Positions 15,707 to 23,621 of a stretch of 27,118 bases of DNA are shown here, piece by piece. Numbering within the stretch: position 1 is the stretch's first letter; every line of letters starts with the position of its first letter. This stretch comes from Bacteroidales bacterium (GTDB lineage: Bacteria > Bacteroidota > Bacteroidia > Bacteroidales > UBA3824). The stretch lies in contig JAFXMJ010000367.1 of the NCBI GenBank assembly GCA_017530465.1, positions 1-27,118 of the forward strand, given 5' to 3'. The notes under the pieces were generated by a model. It did no database searches. It saw only the letters and a list, made by a program, of their open reading frames with translations, and was not told the DNA's origin. Position numbers and translations under genes: made by a program.

Positions 15707-16978
15707 GTGGTTGCGCTGCTCGCATATACGGTGGAGGTTGGCGTAGTGTTCGCCGTGTTGATTGCCATATACAGGCACGTCTATTACGGCATCAGCTACA
15801 ATAAGTGGGAGCGTGGGTATCTGCTTGCGGCTACGGCGGCGAGTTACCTGCTGCCGCTTTTGAAGGCGGGCTATGTGATGCGCCCCGTGCCAAAACCTAC
15901 CGACCACATCGTAGAGATTGTGCAGCGTTGCAGCGATTACGATGTAGTGACCCTCAGCCGCCCGAAATGGACGGAAGGATTTTGGGACACTTTTACACAC
16001 TCAACGGTCTTTGAAAATATTATCGCGGTGCTGTTTGCGGTATATGTGGCAGGCGTGGCAGTCAAGCTGTTTAGCTTTGTGCGCGGGCTTATGAAGTCGC
16101 TCAGGCTCAAGGCTCGTTCCCAAAAGGTGAGGAGCATTGACGGCGTGGATGTTTACAATACCGATGTCAATACAGTGGCGTTTTCATTCTTCGGCAACAT
16201 CTTTCTCGGCGCAAAGTCGAGGGGACTGTCGGATGCGGAGATGGACATCGTAATCAGGCATGAGATGCAGCACGTGGCTGGGCGTCATTCGGTGGATACA
16301 TTGGTCTTTGGATTATATTCCGTATTGCAATGGTGGAATCCGATGGCAAGGCTTGCGGCGCGATATTCGAGGATTGTCTGCGAAAACATTGCCGATTCGC
16401 AGGCTGTGGGCGACGGCAAGCTCACCGAATATTCTAAGCTCGTGCTTGGTCTTGGCATCAAAAACCGCGACGAATCCGCCGCCGTTGCCATCAGACGCTC
16501 AAGGCGCAAGAGCCCACTCGTGGACAGGATAGCGCAATTGCTCAATACCGACAGCGTAAATATCAGAAGGATAAGATTTTACGCGGCGTTGCCAGTGTTG
16601 GCAGTTGCCATTGCCGCCTATATCGCATACGTCGGTATGCTCACCCCAATAGACCCGCGTTACGATATGCCGGTGCGTGGCGGCTACGAAGTGGTGGCGG
16701 GATTCTTCAACGACCAGAAGATTTGTAACGCTGATGGCAAGGTTTACGTGGTTTCGCACAAGCTCGTCAATCTCTGTCTCGCCGATGGCGCGGTGATAGT
16801 GCCGCCCGCAGGTGCTGGCAATGTGCAGAGGGATGCCAATGGTTGCAAATTCTGTATCGGCAATTACACCGTCACAATAGAAGGCATTGCCGTCAATGAC
16901 AACGAAAACCCGGCGTCGCTCATCGTTACCGACCAGAAAGGCAACGCTATCGACCCACAATTAGTATTCAAGCTATGA
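15707..16978 (+). CDS. M56 (BlaR1-like) membrane metallopeptidase with unknown periplasmic sensor tail
   Basis: The frame opens with GTG three bases after the repressor stop and encodes 423 residues. Predicted membrane segments are about 3-24, 43-60, 100-125 and 288-308. The zinc motif H185-E-M-Q-H189 sits in a cytosolic loop, with the downstream E-N-I-A-D (about residue 226) supplying the usual third ligand region. This is the BlaR1/MecR1 protease layout. The C-terminal part (about 315-423) is not a penicillin-binding domain; it is a roughly 105-residue domain I do not recognise, with four Cys (KICN, NLCLA, GCKFC) that could form disulfides or bind a ligand. The stop overlaps the next ATG by four bases (ATGA). 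Confidence 0.9.
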   Translation: MVALLAYTVEVGVVFAVLIAIYRHVYYGISYNKWERGYLLAATAASYLLPLLKAGYVMRPVPKPTDHIVEIVQRCSDYDVVTLSRPKWTEGFWDTFTHSTVFENIIAVLFAVYVAGVAVKLFSFVRGLMKSLRLKARSQKVRSIDGVDVYNTDVNTVAFSFFGNIFLGAKSRGLSDAEMDIVIRHEMQHVAGRHSVDTLVFGLYSVLQWWNPMARLAARYSRIVCENIADSQAVGDGKLTEYSKLVLGLGIKNRDESAAVAIRRSRRKSPLVDRIAQLLNTDSVNIRRIRFYAALPVLAVAIAAYIAYVGMLTPIDPRYDMPVRGGYEVVAGFFNDQKICNADGKVYVVSHKLVNLCLADGAVIVPPAGAGNVQRDANGCKFCIGNYTVTIEGIAVNDNENPASLIVTDQKGNAIDPQLVFKL

Positions 16979-17196
16979 AACGAAAAACATCCAATGCAGA
17001 CTTGGAAGGCAAGCGCAGCATTTTCTTCCAGATAGGACTTGCAATCGCGCTATTGATTGCGGTGCTTGTGGTCAATTATAGGCAGGACAGACCCAATGCC
17101 GATACCATCACGGTGAAGGTGACTGGTTTGAGCGTCAGGAGCGCGTCTGACGTAGATTCCACGAAGCTGGCGCGTCCGCCGGAAATGCCGCGATAA
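16975..17196 (+). CDS. Mini-TonB: 73-residue protein resembling only the TonB N-terminal anchor
   Basis: The start overlaps the M56 stop (ATGA at 16975-16978), a sign of translational coupling. The N-terminal half (residues 3-32) aligns with the N-terminus of the TonB gene that follows: both read KT-x2-ADLE-x-KR-x2-F-x2-IGL-x3-LLI. This is the cytosolic leader and single membrane helix that contacts ExbB/ExbD. The remaining 40 residues form a short periplasmic tail (TVKVTGLSV, LARPPEMPR) with no proline-rich linker and no TonB C-terminal domain. It could be a decay product of a duplicated tonB or a functional small partner; the coupled start and intact frame favour a functional protein. Confidence 0.75.
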   Translation: MKRKTSNADLEGKRSIFFQIGLAIALLIAVLVVNYRQDRPNADTITVKVTGLSVRSASDVDSTKLARPPEMPR

Positions 17197-17248
17197 AAAT
17201 TTTTTGAAAAAAAATGCGTCAAAATTTTCATACCACGATTAAAGATGT

Positions 17249-17256
17249 TAATTTTG
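17249..17256 (+). promoter_or_regulatory. Candidate -7 element for tonB
   Basis: TAATTTTG followed by C matches TAnnTTTG, 68 bases before the tonB start. It suggests tonB can be transcribed separately from the BlaI-M56 operon. Confidence 0.5.
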
Positions 17257-17324
17257 CAGTTTGGAAATCCGACGCACTATTATAGTCAACGTTATTACTA
17301 AACTTAAAAAAACGAAAAGATAAA

Positions 17325-18017
17325 ATGGATCAGAAAAAAACTGAAAAAGCCGACCTCGAGAACAAGAGAGGTTATTTTCTTGAGATTGGCCTCGTAGTTA
17401 CGCTCCTGATTATGTGGGGTGTGTTCGAATATTCGACGAAGGTAGAGAGGGCTGAGGACTTCGGTCCCTTGGAGGTAGTAGCCGATGAGGAGGAACTTGC
17501 CCCCGTAACCCGTCAGGAGGAGTTGCAGCTCCCCCCGCCGCCGCCCCCGCAGCAGACTGTTGCCGACATCATCGAGATTGTGGACGACAAGGTGGAGGTC
17601 AATGACGACTTTATGAGTACAGAGGCTGACGAAAACACCACCGTGGAAATCCAGGAGGTTGTGGAAGTTGCCCAGGAGGAGGAAGTTGTAGAGGAGCCGC
17701 AGGTGTTCTTCATTGTGGAAGACATGCCCGAGTTCCCTGGTGGCGAGCTCGCTCTCCGCAAGTACATCGCCGAGAATGTGCGCTACCCCGAAATGGCTAA
17801 GGAAAACGACATCCAGGGCACCGTGTATGTTCGCTTCGTGGTGGATACCGATGGTTCTGTAAAGAACGTTGAAGTGCTCCGTGGCGTTGACCCGCTGCTC
17901 GACAAGGAGGCCGTCCGCGTAGTGCAGTCGCTCCCGAAATGGAAGCCCGGCAAGCAGCGTGGCAAGGCTGTGAAAGTAAGCCACTCAGTGCCGATCAAAT
18001 TCCAGCTCCAAAACTAA
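17325..18017 (+). CDS. tonB: Energy transducer TonB
   Basis: This 230-residue protein has a short basic cytosolic leader, a single membrane helix (about residues 22-40, IGLVVTLLIMWGVFEY), a periplasmic linker with a six-proline run (P70-P75) and a Glu/Val-rich acidic stretch (about 85-128), and a TonB C-terminal domain (about 134-230: MPEFPGG, YPEMAKENDIQGTVYVRFVVDTDGSV, LPKWKPGKQRGK, VPIKFQL). It transmits ExbB/ExbD proton-motive energy to TonB-dependent outer-membrane transporters. The exact pattern is typical of Bacteroidota TonB. No exbB or exbD is adjacent. Its own -7 element lies at 17249, and a large palindrome follows the stop. Confidence 0.95.
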   Translation: MDQKKTEKADLENKRGYFLEIGLVVTLLIMWGVFEYSTKVERAEDFGPLEVVADEEELAPVTRQEELQLPPPPPPQQTVADIIEIVDDKVEVNDDFMSTEADENTTVEIQEVVEVAQEEEVVEEPQVFFIVEDMPEFPGGELALRKYIAENVRYPEMAKENDIQGTVYVRFVVDTDGSVKNVEVLRGVDPLLDKEAVRVVQSLPKWKPGKQRGKAVKVSHSVPIKFQLQN

Positions 18018-18025
18018 TCTTAATG

Positions 18026-18085
18026 CATAATGCATAATTCATAGTAGAGCATCCGCCGGATGTCAATTATGAATTATGCATTATG
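18026..18085. repeat. Long palindromic dispersed element, copy 2
   Basis: Perfect 18-bp arms (CATAATGCATAATTCATA at 18026-18043 and its complement at 18068-18085) enclose a centre with its own small hairpin (CATCC-GCC-GGATG, 18050-18062). The arms share the TAATGCATAATTCATA core with copy 1 at 7311-7367, while the centres differ. The element lies 8 bases after the tonB stop and may act as a transcript hairpin. Confidence 0.8.
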
Positions 18086-18128
18086 AATTTTTGAATTGTG
18101 ATTTGTTGTTATTGCATTGTTGGTACAA

Positions 18129-18160
18129 ATTATGCATTGTGCATTAAGCATTATGCATTG
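18129..18160. repeat. Partial copies of the GCATTAT element before the stress-protein gene
   Basis: Three ATGCATT/GCATTAAG-type units recur here (ATTATGCATTGTGCATTA and GCATTATGCATTG), the same vocabulary as the palindromes at 7311 and 18026. They end 5 bases before the USP start codon. Confidence 0.5.
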
Positions 18161-18165
18161 AAAAA

Positions 18166-18972
18166 ATGGATGAGATTATCGACAACAAGCCTATCGTGGT
18201 GCCGTGGGACTATTCGCAAAAAGCCGAGTGTGCCCTGCTGCATGCCATAGATTTTGCCCTCGCGCTCGACCGGGGAATCATCCTTGTGCACATCACCAAG
18301 GATGAGGCTGACAATGCCCTCAATGTGGAGCGGCTCAATCTCATCGCCGAGGATGTAATGCGCAAATATGGTATCCGCCCGGGCGTCGTAGTGCGCACAG
18401 GCAATATCTTCACCGAAATCAAGCACGTCATAGAAGAATGTGACGCCAAGCTCGCCGTGATGGGCACGCATGGTCTCAAGGGACTGCAAAAATTCACCGG
18501 CAGTTGGGCATTGAAAGTGATTACGGGCAGCAAAGCCCCATTCGTGGTGGTGCAGGACAAGCCATTGAATTCCGACATCCACAAAGTGGTGCTGCCTCTC
18601 GATTTTAAGCTCGAAGAGCGTCAGAAGCTCGTCTGGGTGCAGTTTGTCGCCAAGGCATACAAGTGCAAATTTTATCTCTGCTACATCGAAAATAGCGACG
18701 CGCAAATCCGCAAGCGCACTCAGGCAAATATCTCCGCAGCCATCAAATATTTGGAAACCAATCAAATCAATTACGAACTTCAGAGGCTCGCCGGCAAGGA
18801 AGGACTTGCAAGCGAGACCATCAACTTCGCTCAATCTATCGGCTCGGGGCTTATTATTATAATGACTACCAAAAACATCCGTTTCCAGGATTATGTGCTT
18901 GGCGCAGCCGAGCAGCAGATTATCGCCAACGAGGCAAAGATTCCCGTCATGTGTGTCAATCCGATGGAATGA
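18166..18972 (+). CDS. Universal stress protein with two USP domains
   Basis: This 268-residue cytosolic protein consists of two tandem UspA-like domains (about 8-143 and 150-268). Each starts with a beta strand and the family pattern (KPIVVPWDYSQKAECALLHAIDFA; HKVVLPLDFKLEERQKLVWVQFVAKAY). The first domain keeps an ATP-binding-like loop (VMGTHGLKGLQKFTGSWA, ending in GS). The second has GLIIIMTTKN in the equivalent place and lacks the Gly-rich loop, so only the first is likely to bind nucleotide. Such proteins are induced by starvation or stress; the direct target is unknown. The upstream region is filled with dispersed-repeat units and has no clear -7 element. Confidence 0.9.
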   Translation: MDEIIDNKPIVVPWDYSQKAECALLHAIDFALALDRGIILVHITKDEADNALNVERLNLIAEDVMRKYGIRPGVVVRTGNIFTEIKHVIEECDAKLAVMGTHGLKGLQKFTGSWALKVITGSKAPFVVVQDKPLNSDIHKVVLPLDFKLEERQKLVWVQFVAKAYKCKFYLCYIENSDAQIRKRTQANISAAIKYLETNQINYELQRLAGKEGLASETINFAQSIGSGLIIIMTTKNIRFQDYVLGAAEQQIIANEAKIPVMCVNPME

Positions 18973-18980
18973 CTTTTTTC

Positions 18981-19012
18981 TTTGTTATTGTCATAAAAAA
19001 TTGTTACCTTTG
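18981..19012 (+). promoter_or_regulatory. Bacteroidota-type promoter for the pdxA-like/deoC pair
   Basis: The -33 TTTG (18981-18984) and -7 TACCTTTG (19005-19012) are separated by 20 bases, an exact fit to the TTTG-N19-21-TAnnTTTG consensus. It lies 30 bases before the start codon. Confidence 0.75.
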
Positions 19013-19041
19013 CCCCTGCAATAATTGTAACACCGATTATA

Positions 19042-20112
19042 ATGGAAAAAAAATCTAACAACAAATATGTGGTTGGCATCACCCACGGTGATATCAACGG
19101 TATAGGATATGAAGTGATATTCAAGGCGTTGTCTGACCCCGCCATATACGACGACTGCACCTTTGTTATATATGGTTCGCCAAAGATTGCGGCGTTTCAC
19201 CGCAAGCAAATCAACCTTGCCAATACTGTGGTCAACAATGCCACCAGCGTCGAGGACATCGTGCCAAACGCCATCAACATCATCAACGTCTGCGACGAAA
19301 ATACACGTGTTGACCTCGGTTGCAGCACCATACAGGCTGGCGAGTGCAGTGTGGCCGCCGTGCACAGGGCTGTGGCAGACCTCAAAAACAATATGCTCGA
19401 CATCCTCATCAACGCTCCCGCCGACGTGTCCAATATGATGGATGCCGGTTTCAAATTTGCCGGTGTGCCTGAGTTCATCGCGCACGACCTCAGCTACCGC
19501 AATTTCGTATTGATGATGCTCGGCGACAAGATAAGGATTGCCACTGTGACAAGCCCTATGCCACTTGGCAACGTGCTTAACGTACTGACCGCCGACAAGA
19601 TTTATTGGAAAATCAAGACCCTCAATAAGTCGCTCAAAGACGATTTCGCCATCCGCAAGCCGCGCATTGCTGTCCTTGGCTTCAATCCCTTCGCCAGCAA
19701 CAACGGCGCATTTGGTCAGGAGGAGGCGGAGAGGATAATGCCCGCAATCGACAAGGCGACGGAAGAAGACATTGTGGTCTTTGGTCCTTACAGCCCCGAC
19801 GGATTTTTTGCATCGGAGGCTTATATGAAATTTGACGCCGTGCTTGCTATGACCTACGACCAGGCGGCTGTGCCTTTCAGAATCATTGAGGGCTACAAGG
19901 GCGTATGCTACACCGGCGGACTTCCAGTGGTATGCACATCGCCTCTGCATGGACCGGCTTACGACATTGCCGGCAATGGCGTGGCAGACGACACCTCTAT
20001 GCGCAATGCCATCTACAGGGCTGTGGACATTATGTACAATAAGAAGATACTCGACGGCATCGTACCGCTCAAGAAATTGACGGAGCATGAGGCCGACAAA
20101 AAAATCTGCTAA
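19042..20112 (+). CDS. pdxA: PdxA-family protein lacking the metal-binding histidines
   Basis: This 356-residue protein aligns along its whole length with 4-hydroxythreonine-4-phosphate dehydrogenase, the NAD-dependent step of DXP-dependent vitamin B6 synthesis (GITHGDINGIGYEVIFKAL near the N-terminus; LGFNPFASNNGAFG; GPYSPDGFF; VLAMTYDQAAVPFR; TGGLPVVCTSPLHGPAYDIAGNG). The three metal-ligand His of E. coli PdxA (166, 211, 266) correspond here to Val142 (GVPEF for GHTEF), Phe217 (NPFAS for NPHAG) and Tyr272 (MTYDQ for MYHDQ). The APINK segment reads APADV. Canonical dehydrogenase activity is therefore doubtful and the symbol marks family only. The nearby fold motifs are well kept. deoC follows after 21 bases. 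Confidence 0.85.
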   Translation: MEKKSNNKYVVGITHGDINGIGYEVIFKALSDPAIYDDCTFVIYGSPKIAAFHRKQINLANTVVNNATSVEDIVPNAINIINVCDENTRVDLGCSTIQAGECSVAAVHRAVADLKNNMLDILINAPADVSNMMDAGFKFAGVPEFIAHDLSYRNFVLMMLGDKIRIATVTSPMPLGNVLNVLTADKIYWKIKTLNKSLKDDFAIRKPRIAVLGFNPFASNNGAFGQEEAERIMPAIDKATEEDIVVFGPYSPDGFFASEAYMKFDAVLAMTYDQAAVPFRIIEGYKGVCYTGGLPVVCTSPLHGPAYDIAGNGVADDTSMRNAIYRAVDIMYNKKILDGIVPLKKLTEHEADKKIC

Positions 20113-20133
20113 CCAAAGAATTTCAAAATCATT

Positions 20134-20982
20134 ATGGCGTACAATAATTTTTCGCTCGAATCCCACGGTGAGGGGTTCGTGGATAGCAAGTTGGAGTTTT
20201 ACCGAGCCAATGCGGCAGCTCCTTCATTGGCGGTACTCAAAAAAATCCACTCGTGCATCGACCTCACCACTCTCAGCAACGCCGACAATGCCAAGTCGGT
20301 GAAGGCTCTCGTGGATATTGTCAATACGCACACCGCCAATCATCCCGGCATCCCCAACGTGGCGGGCATCTGCGTGTATCCCAAGTTTGTAAGCGTGGTG
20401 AAGGACGCTCTCAAAGTGCCTGGTGTGGACATTGTGTCGGTAGCGGGCGCATTCCCCCATGCACAGACTTTCACCGAAATCAAGGTGAAGGAAGTGGCTC
20501 TTGCCGTAGAGGCTGGTGCTGATGAAATCGACGTTGTAATCAATGCCGGCGACATCATCGCGAAGGATTACGAAGACGCTCTCAACGAATTGAAGGCTAT
20601 GCGCGAGGCTTGCAAGTCCGTCAAGATGAAAGTGATATTGGAGACAGGCGTTTACAAAGCCGATTCCGACATCTACGACGCATCCATAATAGCAATGGAG
20701 GCGGGTGCCGACTTTGTGAAGACCTCCACCGGCAAGAGCGAACCTGCCGCCACGCCGCGTGCAATGCTCATTATGGCATTGGCAGTGAGCGATTATTGTA
20801 AGGCTACAGGCAGGCGCGTGGGCATCAAGCCCGCCGGAGGCATCAGGACATCGCAGGACGCCATGCGGTATTGCGCCATCATGGAAGATATTTTCCACGG
20901 CGATTACGACAATACCACATTCCGCATCGGTGCCACATCGCTCGCAAAGAACGTCATAGCCGACATCAAGGCGTTGTCATAA
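20134..20982 (+). CDS. deoC: Deoxyribose-phosphate aldolase
   Basis: This 282-residue TIM-barrel enzyme cleaves 2-deoxyribose-5-phosphate to glyceraldehyde-3-phosphate and acetaldehyde in deoxynucleoside catabolism. Catalytic residues are all visible: Asp133 in DEIDVVINAG, the Schiff-base Lys196 in ADFVKTSTG, and Lys232 in GIKPAGGIRT. The length is greater than the 220-260 of many homologues because of an N-terminal extension of about 35 residues before the barrel (MAYNNFSLESHGEGFVDSKL), a form seen in Bacteroidota. It follows the PdxA-like gene by 21 bases and shares its promoter. The next gene is 241 bases away under its own promoter. Confidence 0.96.
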   Translation: MAYNNFSLESHGEGFVDSKLEFYRANAAAPSLAVLKKIHSCIDLTTLSNADNAKSVKALVDIVNTHTANHPGIPNVAGICVYPKFVSVVKDALKVPGVDIVSVAGAFPHAQTFTEIKVKEVALAVEAGADEIDVVINAGDIIAKDYEDALNELKAMREACKSVKMKVILETGVYKADSDIYDASIIAMEAGADFVKTSTGKSEPAATPRAMLIMALAVSDYCKATGRRVGIKPAGGIRTSQDAMRYCAIMEDIFHGDYDNTTFRIGATSLAKNVIADIKALS

Positions 20983-21123
20983 TGCAAAAAAAACGTAAAA
21001 AACGTCTCTGCCGCTAAAAAATTTTTGATGTCCCGAGGACTGTTAAATTCGCTGTCTGTTAACGAATTATTAAAACTGAGGGTCAAAAAATAATGATTTG
21101 TTATACAACGTCTTATAAAAAAA

Positions 21124-21155
21124 TTTTTTTTTATGGTCGAAAAAGTTTAACTTTG
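21124..21155 (+). promoter_or_regulatory. Promoter for acpP-fabF-rnc
   Basis: The -7 TAACTTTG (21148-21155) is followed by CGG. A T-run (TTTT at 21124-21127), 20 bases upstream, occupies the -33 position. The leader to acpP is about 65 bases and AT-rich. The rest of the 20983-21223 gap holds nothing I can identify. Confidence 0.6.
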
Positions 21156-21223
21156 CGGTCGGAAAAAAACACATAGTTGTTAAAGAAAGTAATATTAATT
21201 AATTAAATTAAAATCAATAAATT

Positions 21224-21460
21224 ATGTCAGAAATTTCTTCTAAGGTAAAGGCTATCATCGTCGACAAGCTCGGCGTTGACGAGGCTGAGGTAACTGAACA
21301 GGCAAGCTTCACCAATGATCTCGGTGCTGATTCGCTCGACACTGTTGAGCTCATCATGCAGTTCGAGAAGGAGTTTGGTGTCACCATTCCCGACGATCAG
21401 GCTGAGAAGATCACCAATGTAGGCGAAGCTATCGCTTTCATCGAGCAGAATGCCAAGTAA
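21224..21460 (+). CDS. acpP: Acyl carrier protein
   Basis: This small acidic protein of 78 residues carries growing acyl chains on a 4'-phosphopantetheine arm attached to Ser37 in the invariant GADSLDTVELIM motif. The four-helix pattern and the length are standard. It is the first gene of an acpP-fabF-rnc cluster, a common arrangement across bacteria, and has its own strong-looking promoter. fabF, which uses acyl-ACP as substrate, starts 51 bases downstream. Confidence 0.98.
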   Translation: MSEISSKVKAIIVDKLGVDEAEVTEQASFTNDLGADSLDTVELIMQFEKEFGVTIPDDQAEKITNVGEAIAFIEQNAK

Positions 21461-21511
21461 TTGAATCAATTTTGACTAACGTTTTTCACACAAACTTAGC
21501 AATTCACACTT

Positions 21512-22759
21512 ATGGAATTAAAACGAGTAGTTGTCACCGGCATGGGATCTATCAATCCCTTAGGCCACAATATAGCCGAGTTTTGGGAAAGCCTGAAAAA
21601 CGGGGTAAGCGGCGCAGGTCCAATTACCCGTTTTAATTGCGAAAAGTTCAAGACGAGGTTCGCATGCGAGGTCAAGGATTACGACCCTGCCAAGTATTTC
21701 GACAGGAAGTCTATTTCCAAGCTCGACCTCTTCACACAGTTTGCGCTCATCTCCACCGACGAAGGCTTCAAGGATTCGGGTCTTACAGAAGACCAGATAG
21801 ACCTTGAGCGCGCCGGAGTAATATGGGGATGCGGCATCGGCGGCATCAATGTGATGACCGACGAAGTCCTCGAATTTGGCAAGGGCGACGGCACGCCCAA
21901 GTTTAGCCCCTTCTTCATCCCCAAGATGATTAGCGACATCGCCGCTGGTCAGATTTCGATGAAGTATGGTTTCCGTGGTCCCAACTACGCCACGGTATCG
22001 GCTTGTGCCTCGTCCACACACGCTATCATTGATGCCTTCAATTGGATTCGCCTCGGCAAGGCGGACGTGATGATTACTGGTGGCTCCGAGTCGCCGATAG
22101 GAATCGCAGCTTTCGCCGGATTCAACTCTATGAAGGCTCTCTCCACACGCAACGACGACCCGCAACACGCTTCAAGGCCGTTTGACAAGACTCGCGACGG
22201 CTTCGTTATCGGCGAAGGCGCAGGATGTCTCGTGCTGGAGGAATATGAACACGCCAAGGCCCGTGGCGCCAAGATCTACTGCGAGGTAGGCGGCGGCGGC
22301 GCATCTGCCGATGCTCATCATATCACTGCTCCCCATCCGGAAGGCAAGGGCGCGGCTCAGGTGATGAAGATGGCTATCGACGACGCTTGCATCAAGCCGG
22401 AAGAAATCGACTACATCAATGTACACGGCACTTCCACTGGCTTGGGCGACAAGGCTGAGGCTTTGGCTATCAAGCAAGTATTTGGCGAACACGCTTACAA
22501 CTTGAGCATCAGCAGCACCAAGAGTATGACGGGACACCTCCTCGGCGGCGCAGGAGCGATAGAATCGATTGCATGTGTGCTCGCAATGGTAAATGACACC
22601 GTGCCCCCGACTATCAATTTCGAGACGCCAGACCCGGACATCGACCCGAAGCTCGACATCACGCCCAATGTGGCAAAGAAGCGCAGCATCCGTGCCGCTC
22701 TCAACAACACATTCGGTTTCGGTGGTCACAATGCTTCTGTGGTGTTCAAGAAGTTGTAG
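21512..22759 (+). CDS. fabF: 3-oxoacyl-ACP synthase II
   Basis: This 415-residue beta-ketoacyl-ACP synthase condenses malonyl-ACP with acyl-ACP during fatty-acid elongation in the cytosol. The Cys-His-His triad is complete: Cys165 in SACASSTHA, His305 in NVHGTSTGLGD and His342 in MTGHLLGGAGA. The C-terminal FGFGGHNASVVF segment is typical of FabF. It lies between acpP and rnc, giving the classic order; rnc begins 24 bases downstream. Confidence 0.97.
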   Translation: MELKRVVVTGMGSINPLGHNIAEFWESLKNGVSGAGPITRFNCEKFKTRFACEVKDYDPAKYFDRKSISKLDLFTQFALISTDEGFKDSGLTEDQIDLERAGVIWGCGIGGINVMTDEVLEFGKGDGTPKFSPFFIPKMISDIAAGQISMKYGFRGPNYATVSACASSTHAIIDAFNWIRLGKADVMITGGSESPIGIAAFAGFNSMKALSTRNDDPQHASRPFDKTRDGFVIGEGAGCLVLEEYEHAKARGAKIYCEVGGGGASADAHHITAPHPEGKGAAQVMKMAIDDACIKPEEIDYINVHGTSTGLGDKAEALAIKQVFGEHAYNLSISSTKSMTGHLLGGAGAIESIACVLAMVNDTVPPTINFETPDPDIDPKLDITPNVAKKRSIRAALNNTFGFGGHNASVVFKKL

Positions 22760-22783
22760 GCCCTTAAAATCTTTTAACGAAAG

Positions 22784-23518
22784 GTGTTTACCGGCTTAGT
22801 CGCGTTTTTTAAATACGTATTCAGGCTCGACAAAAAGTTTTTTAATTCAATCAAGAAAATTTCGGGCTACTATCCAAATCATCTGGAGTATTACAAGACT
22901 GCACTCATACACCGTTCCAAATCACTGAAGGCAAAAGGTGGTTTCTTGGTCAACAACGAGAGGCTTGAGTTTCTCGGCGATTCGGTGCTCGATTTGCTTA
23001 TCGGTGAGTACCTTTACAAAAAGTTTCCTGACAAACAGGAAGGGTATCTTACCCAATGCAGGTCGAGAATCGTCAACGGCGAAAACCTCACTGAGCTTAC
23101 CAAGCACATAGGACTCGACAAACTCGTAAAGACCAATGTAAAAGCAAACGCTAAGGGCGTGCACCTGTATGGCGACGCTTTTGAGGCGTTTCTCGGAGCA
23201 CTTTACCTCGACAGGGGGTTCAAGGTTGCGGGTCAGTTTATCTACTCCAACGTCCTGCCCAATTATCTCGATGTGGTGGAGCTTGAGCATCACAACCACA
23301 ATTACAAGTCGCAGATGATTGAGTGGGGACAGAAAAACAGGTACACTGTGACGTTCAAGACTGCGCTCGACGCTCCGGGCAGCCGTTATTTCCTGTCGCT
23401 CGTCACCATCGACGGCAAGGAAATGGGCTCGGGTGTTGGAGTTTCCAAGAAGGAGGCTGAGCAGCTTGCGTCCAAGATGTGTTTGGAAAAGATTGGCGCA
23501 CTCCAAGAAGAATGTTGA
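22784..23518 (+). CDS. rnc: Ribonuclease III
   Basis: The gene starts with GTG, 24 bases after fabF, and encodes 244 residues. The RNase III signature NNE59RLEFLGD66SVLDLLIGEYLY and the second metal-site pair D131-A-F-E134 (GDAFEAFLGALYLD) are complete. A double-stranded-RNA-binding domain follows (about 165-240: YKSQMIEWGQKNR, GSGVGVSKKEAEQLASKM). The enzyme cleaves dsRNA in rRNA and mRNA processing. An N-terminal extension of about 15 residues precedes the domain. A strong terminator follows 34 bases after the stop and closes the acpP operon. Confidence 0.97.
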   Translation: MFTGLVAFFKYVFRLDKKFFNSIKKISGYYPNHLEYYKTALIHRSKSLKAKGGFLVNNERLEFLGDSVLDLLIGEYLYKKFPDKQEGYLTQCRSRIVNGENLTELTKHIGLDKLVKTNVKANAKGVHLYGDAFEAFLGALYLDRGFKVAGQFIYSNVLPNYLDVVELEHHNHNYKSQMIEWGQKNRYTVTFKTALDAPGSRYFLSLVTIDGKEMGSGVGVSKKEAEQLASKMCLEKIGALQEEC

Positions 23519-23552
23519 CCTTGTGCCGACATTCGTAATCTAATTGAAGAAG

Positions 23553-23608
23553 CGGTTTGTGAACAGCGTCGCGGACTGACTGCGAGATGTCCACAAATCG
23601 TTTTTTTT
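23553..23608 (+). terminator. Strong terminator after rnc
   Basis: The 13-base arms at 23553-23565 (CGGTTTGTGAACA) and 23588-23600 (TGTCCACAAATCG) pair with one mismatch and one G-U. An inner TCGC/GCGA stem (23569-23572 with 23582-23585) sits inside, and eight T (23601-23608) follow. Confidence 0.8.
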
Positions 23609-23621
23609 ATTTTTAGATTTA

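Noticed and set aside
15707..16978. Beta-lactam resistance locus
   Set aside because: BlaI and M56 are present, but there is no beta-lactamase or penicillin-binding sensor domain, so resistance cannot be claimed.
18991..20166. 391-codon antisense frame over the PdxA-like gene
   Set aside because: The plus strand aligns end to end with PdxA and has a consensus promoter. Because the PdxA copy lacks catalytic His I considered whether the other strand was coding, but the conserved fold motifs settle it.
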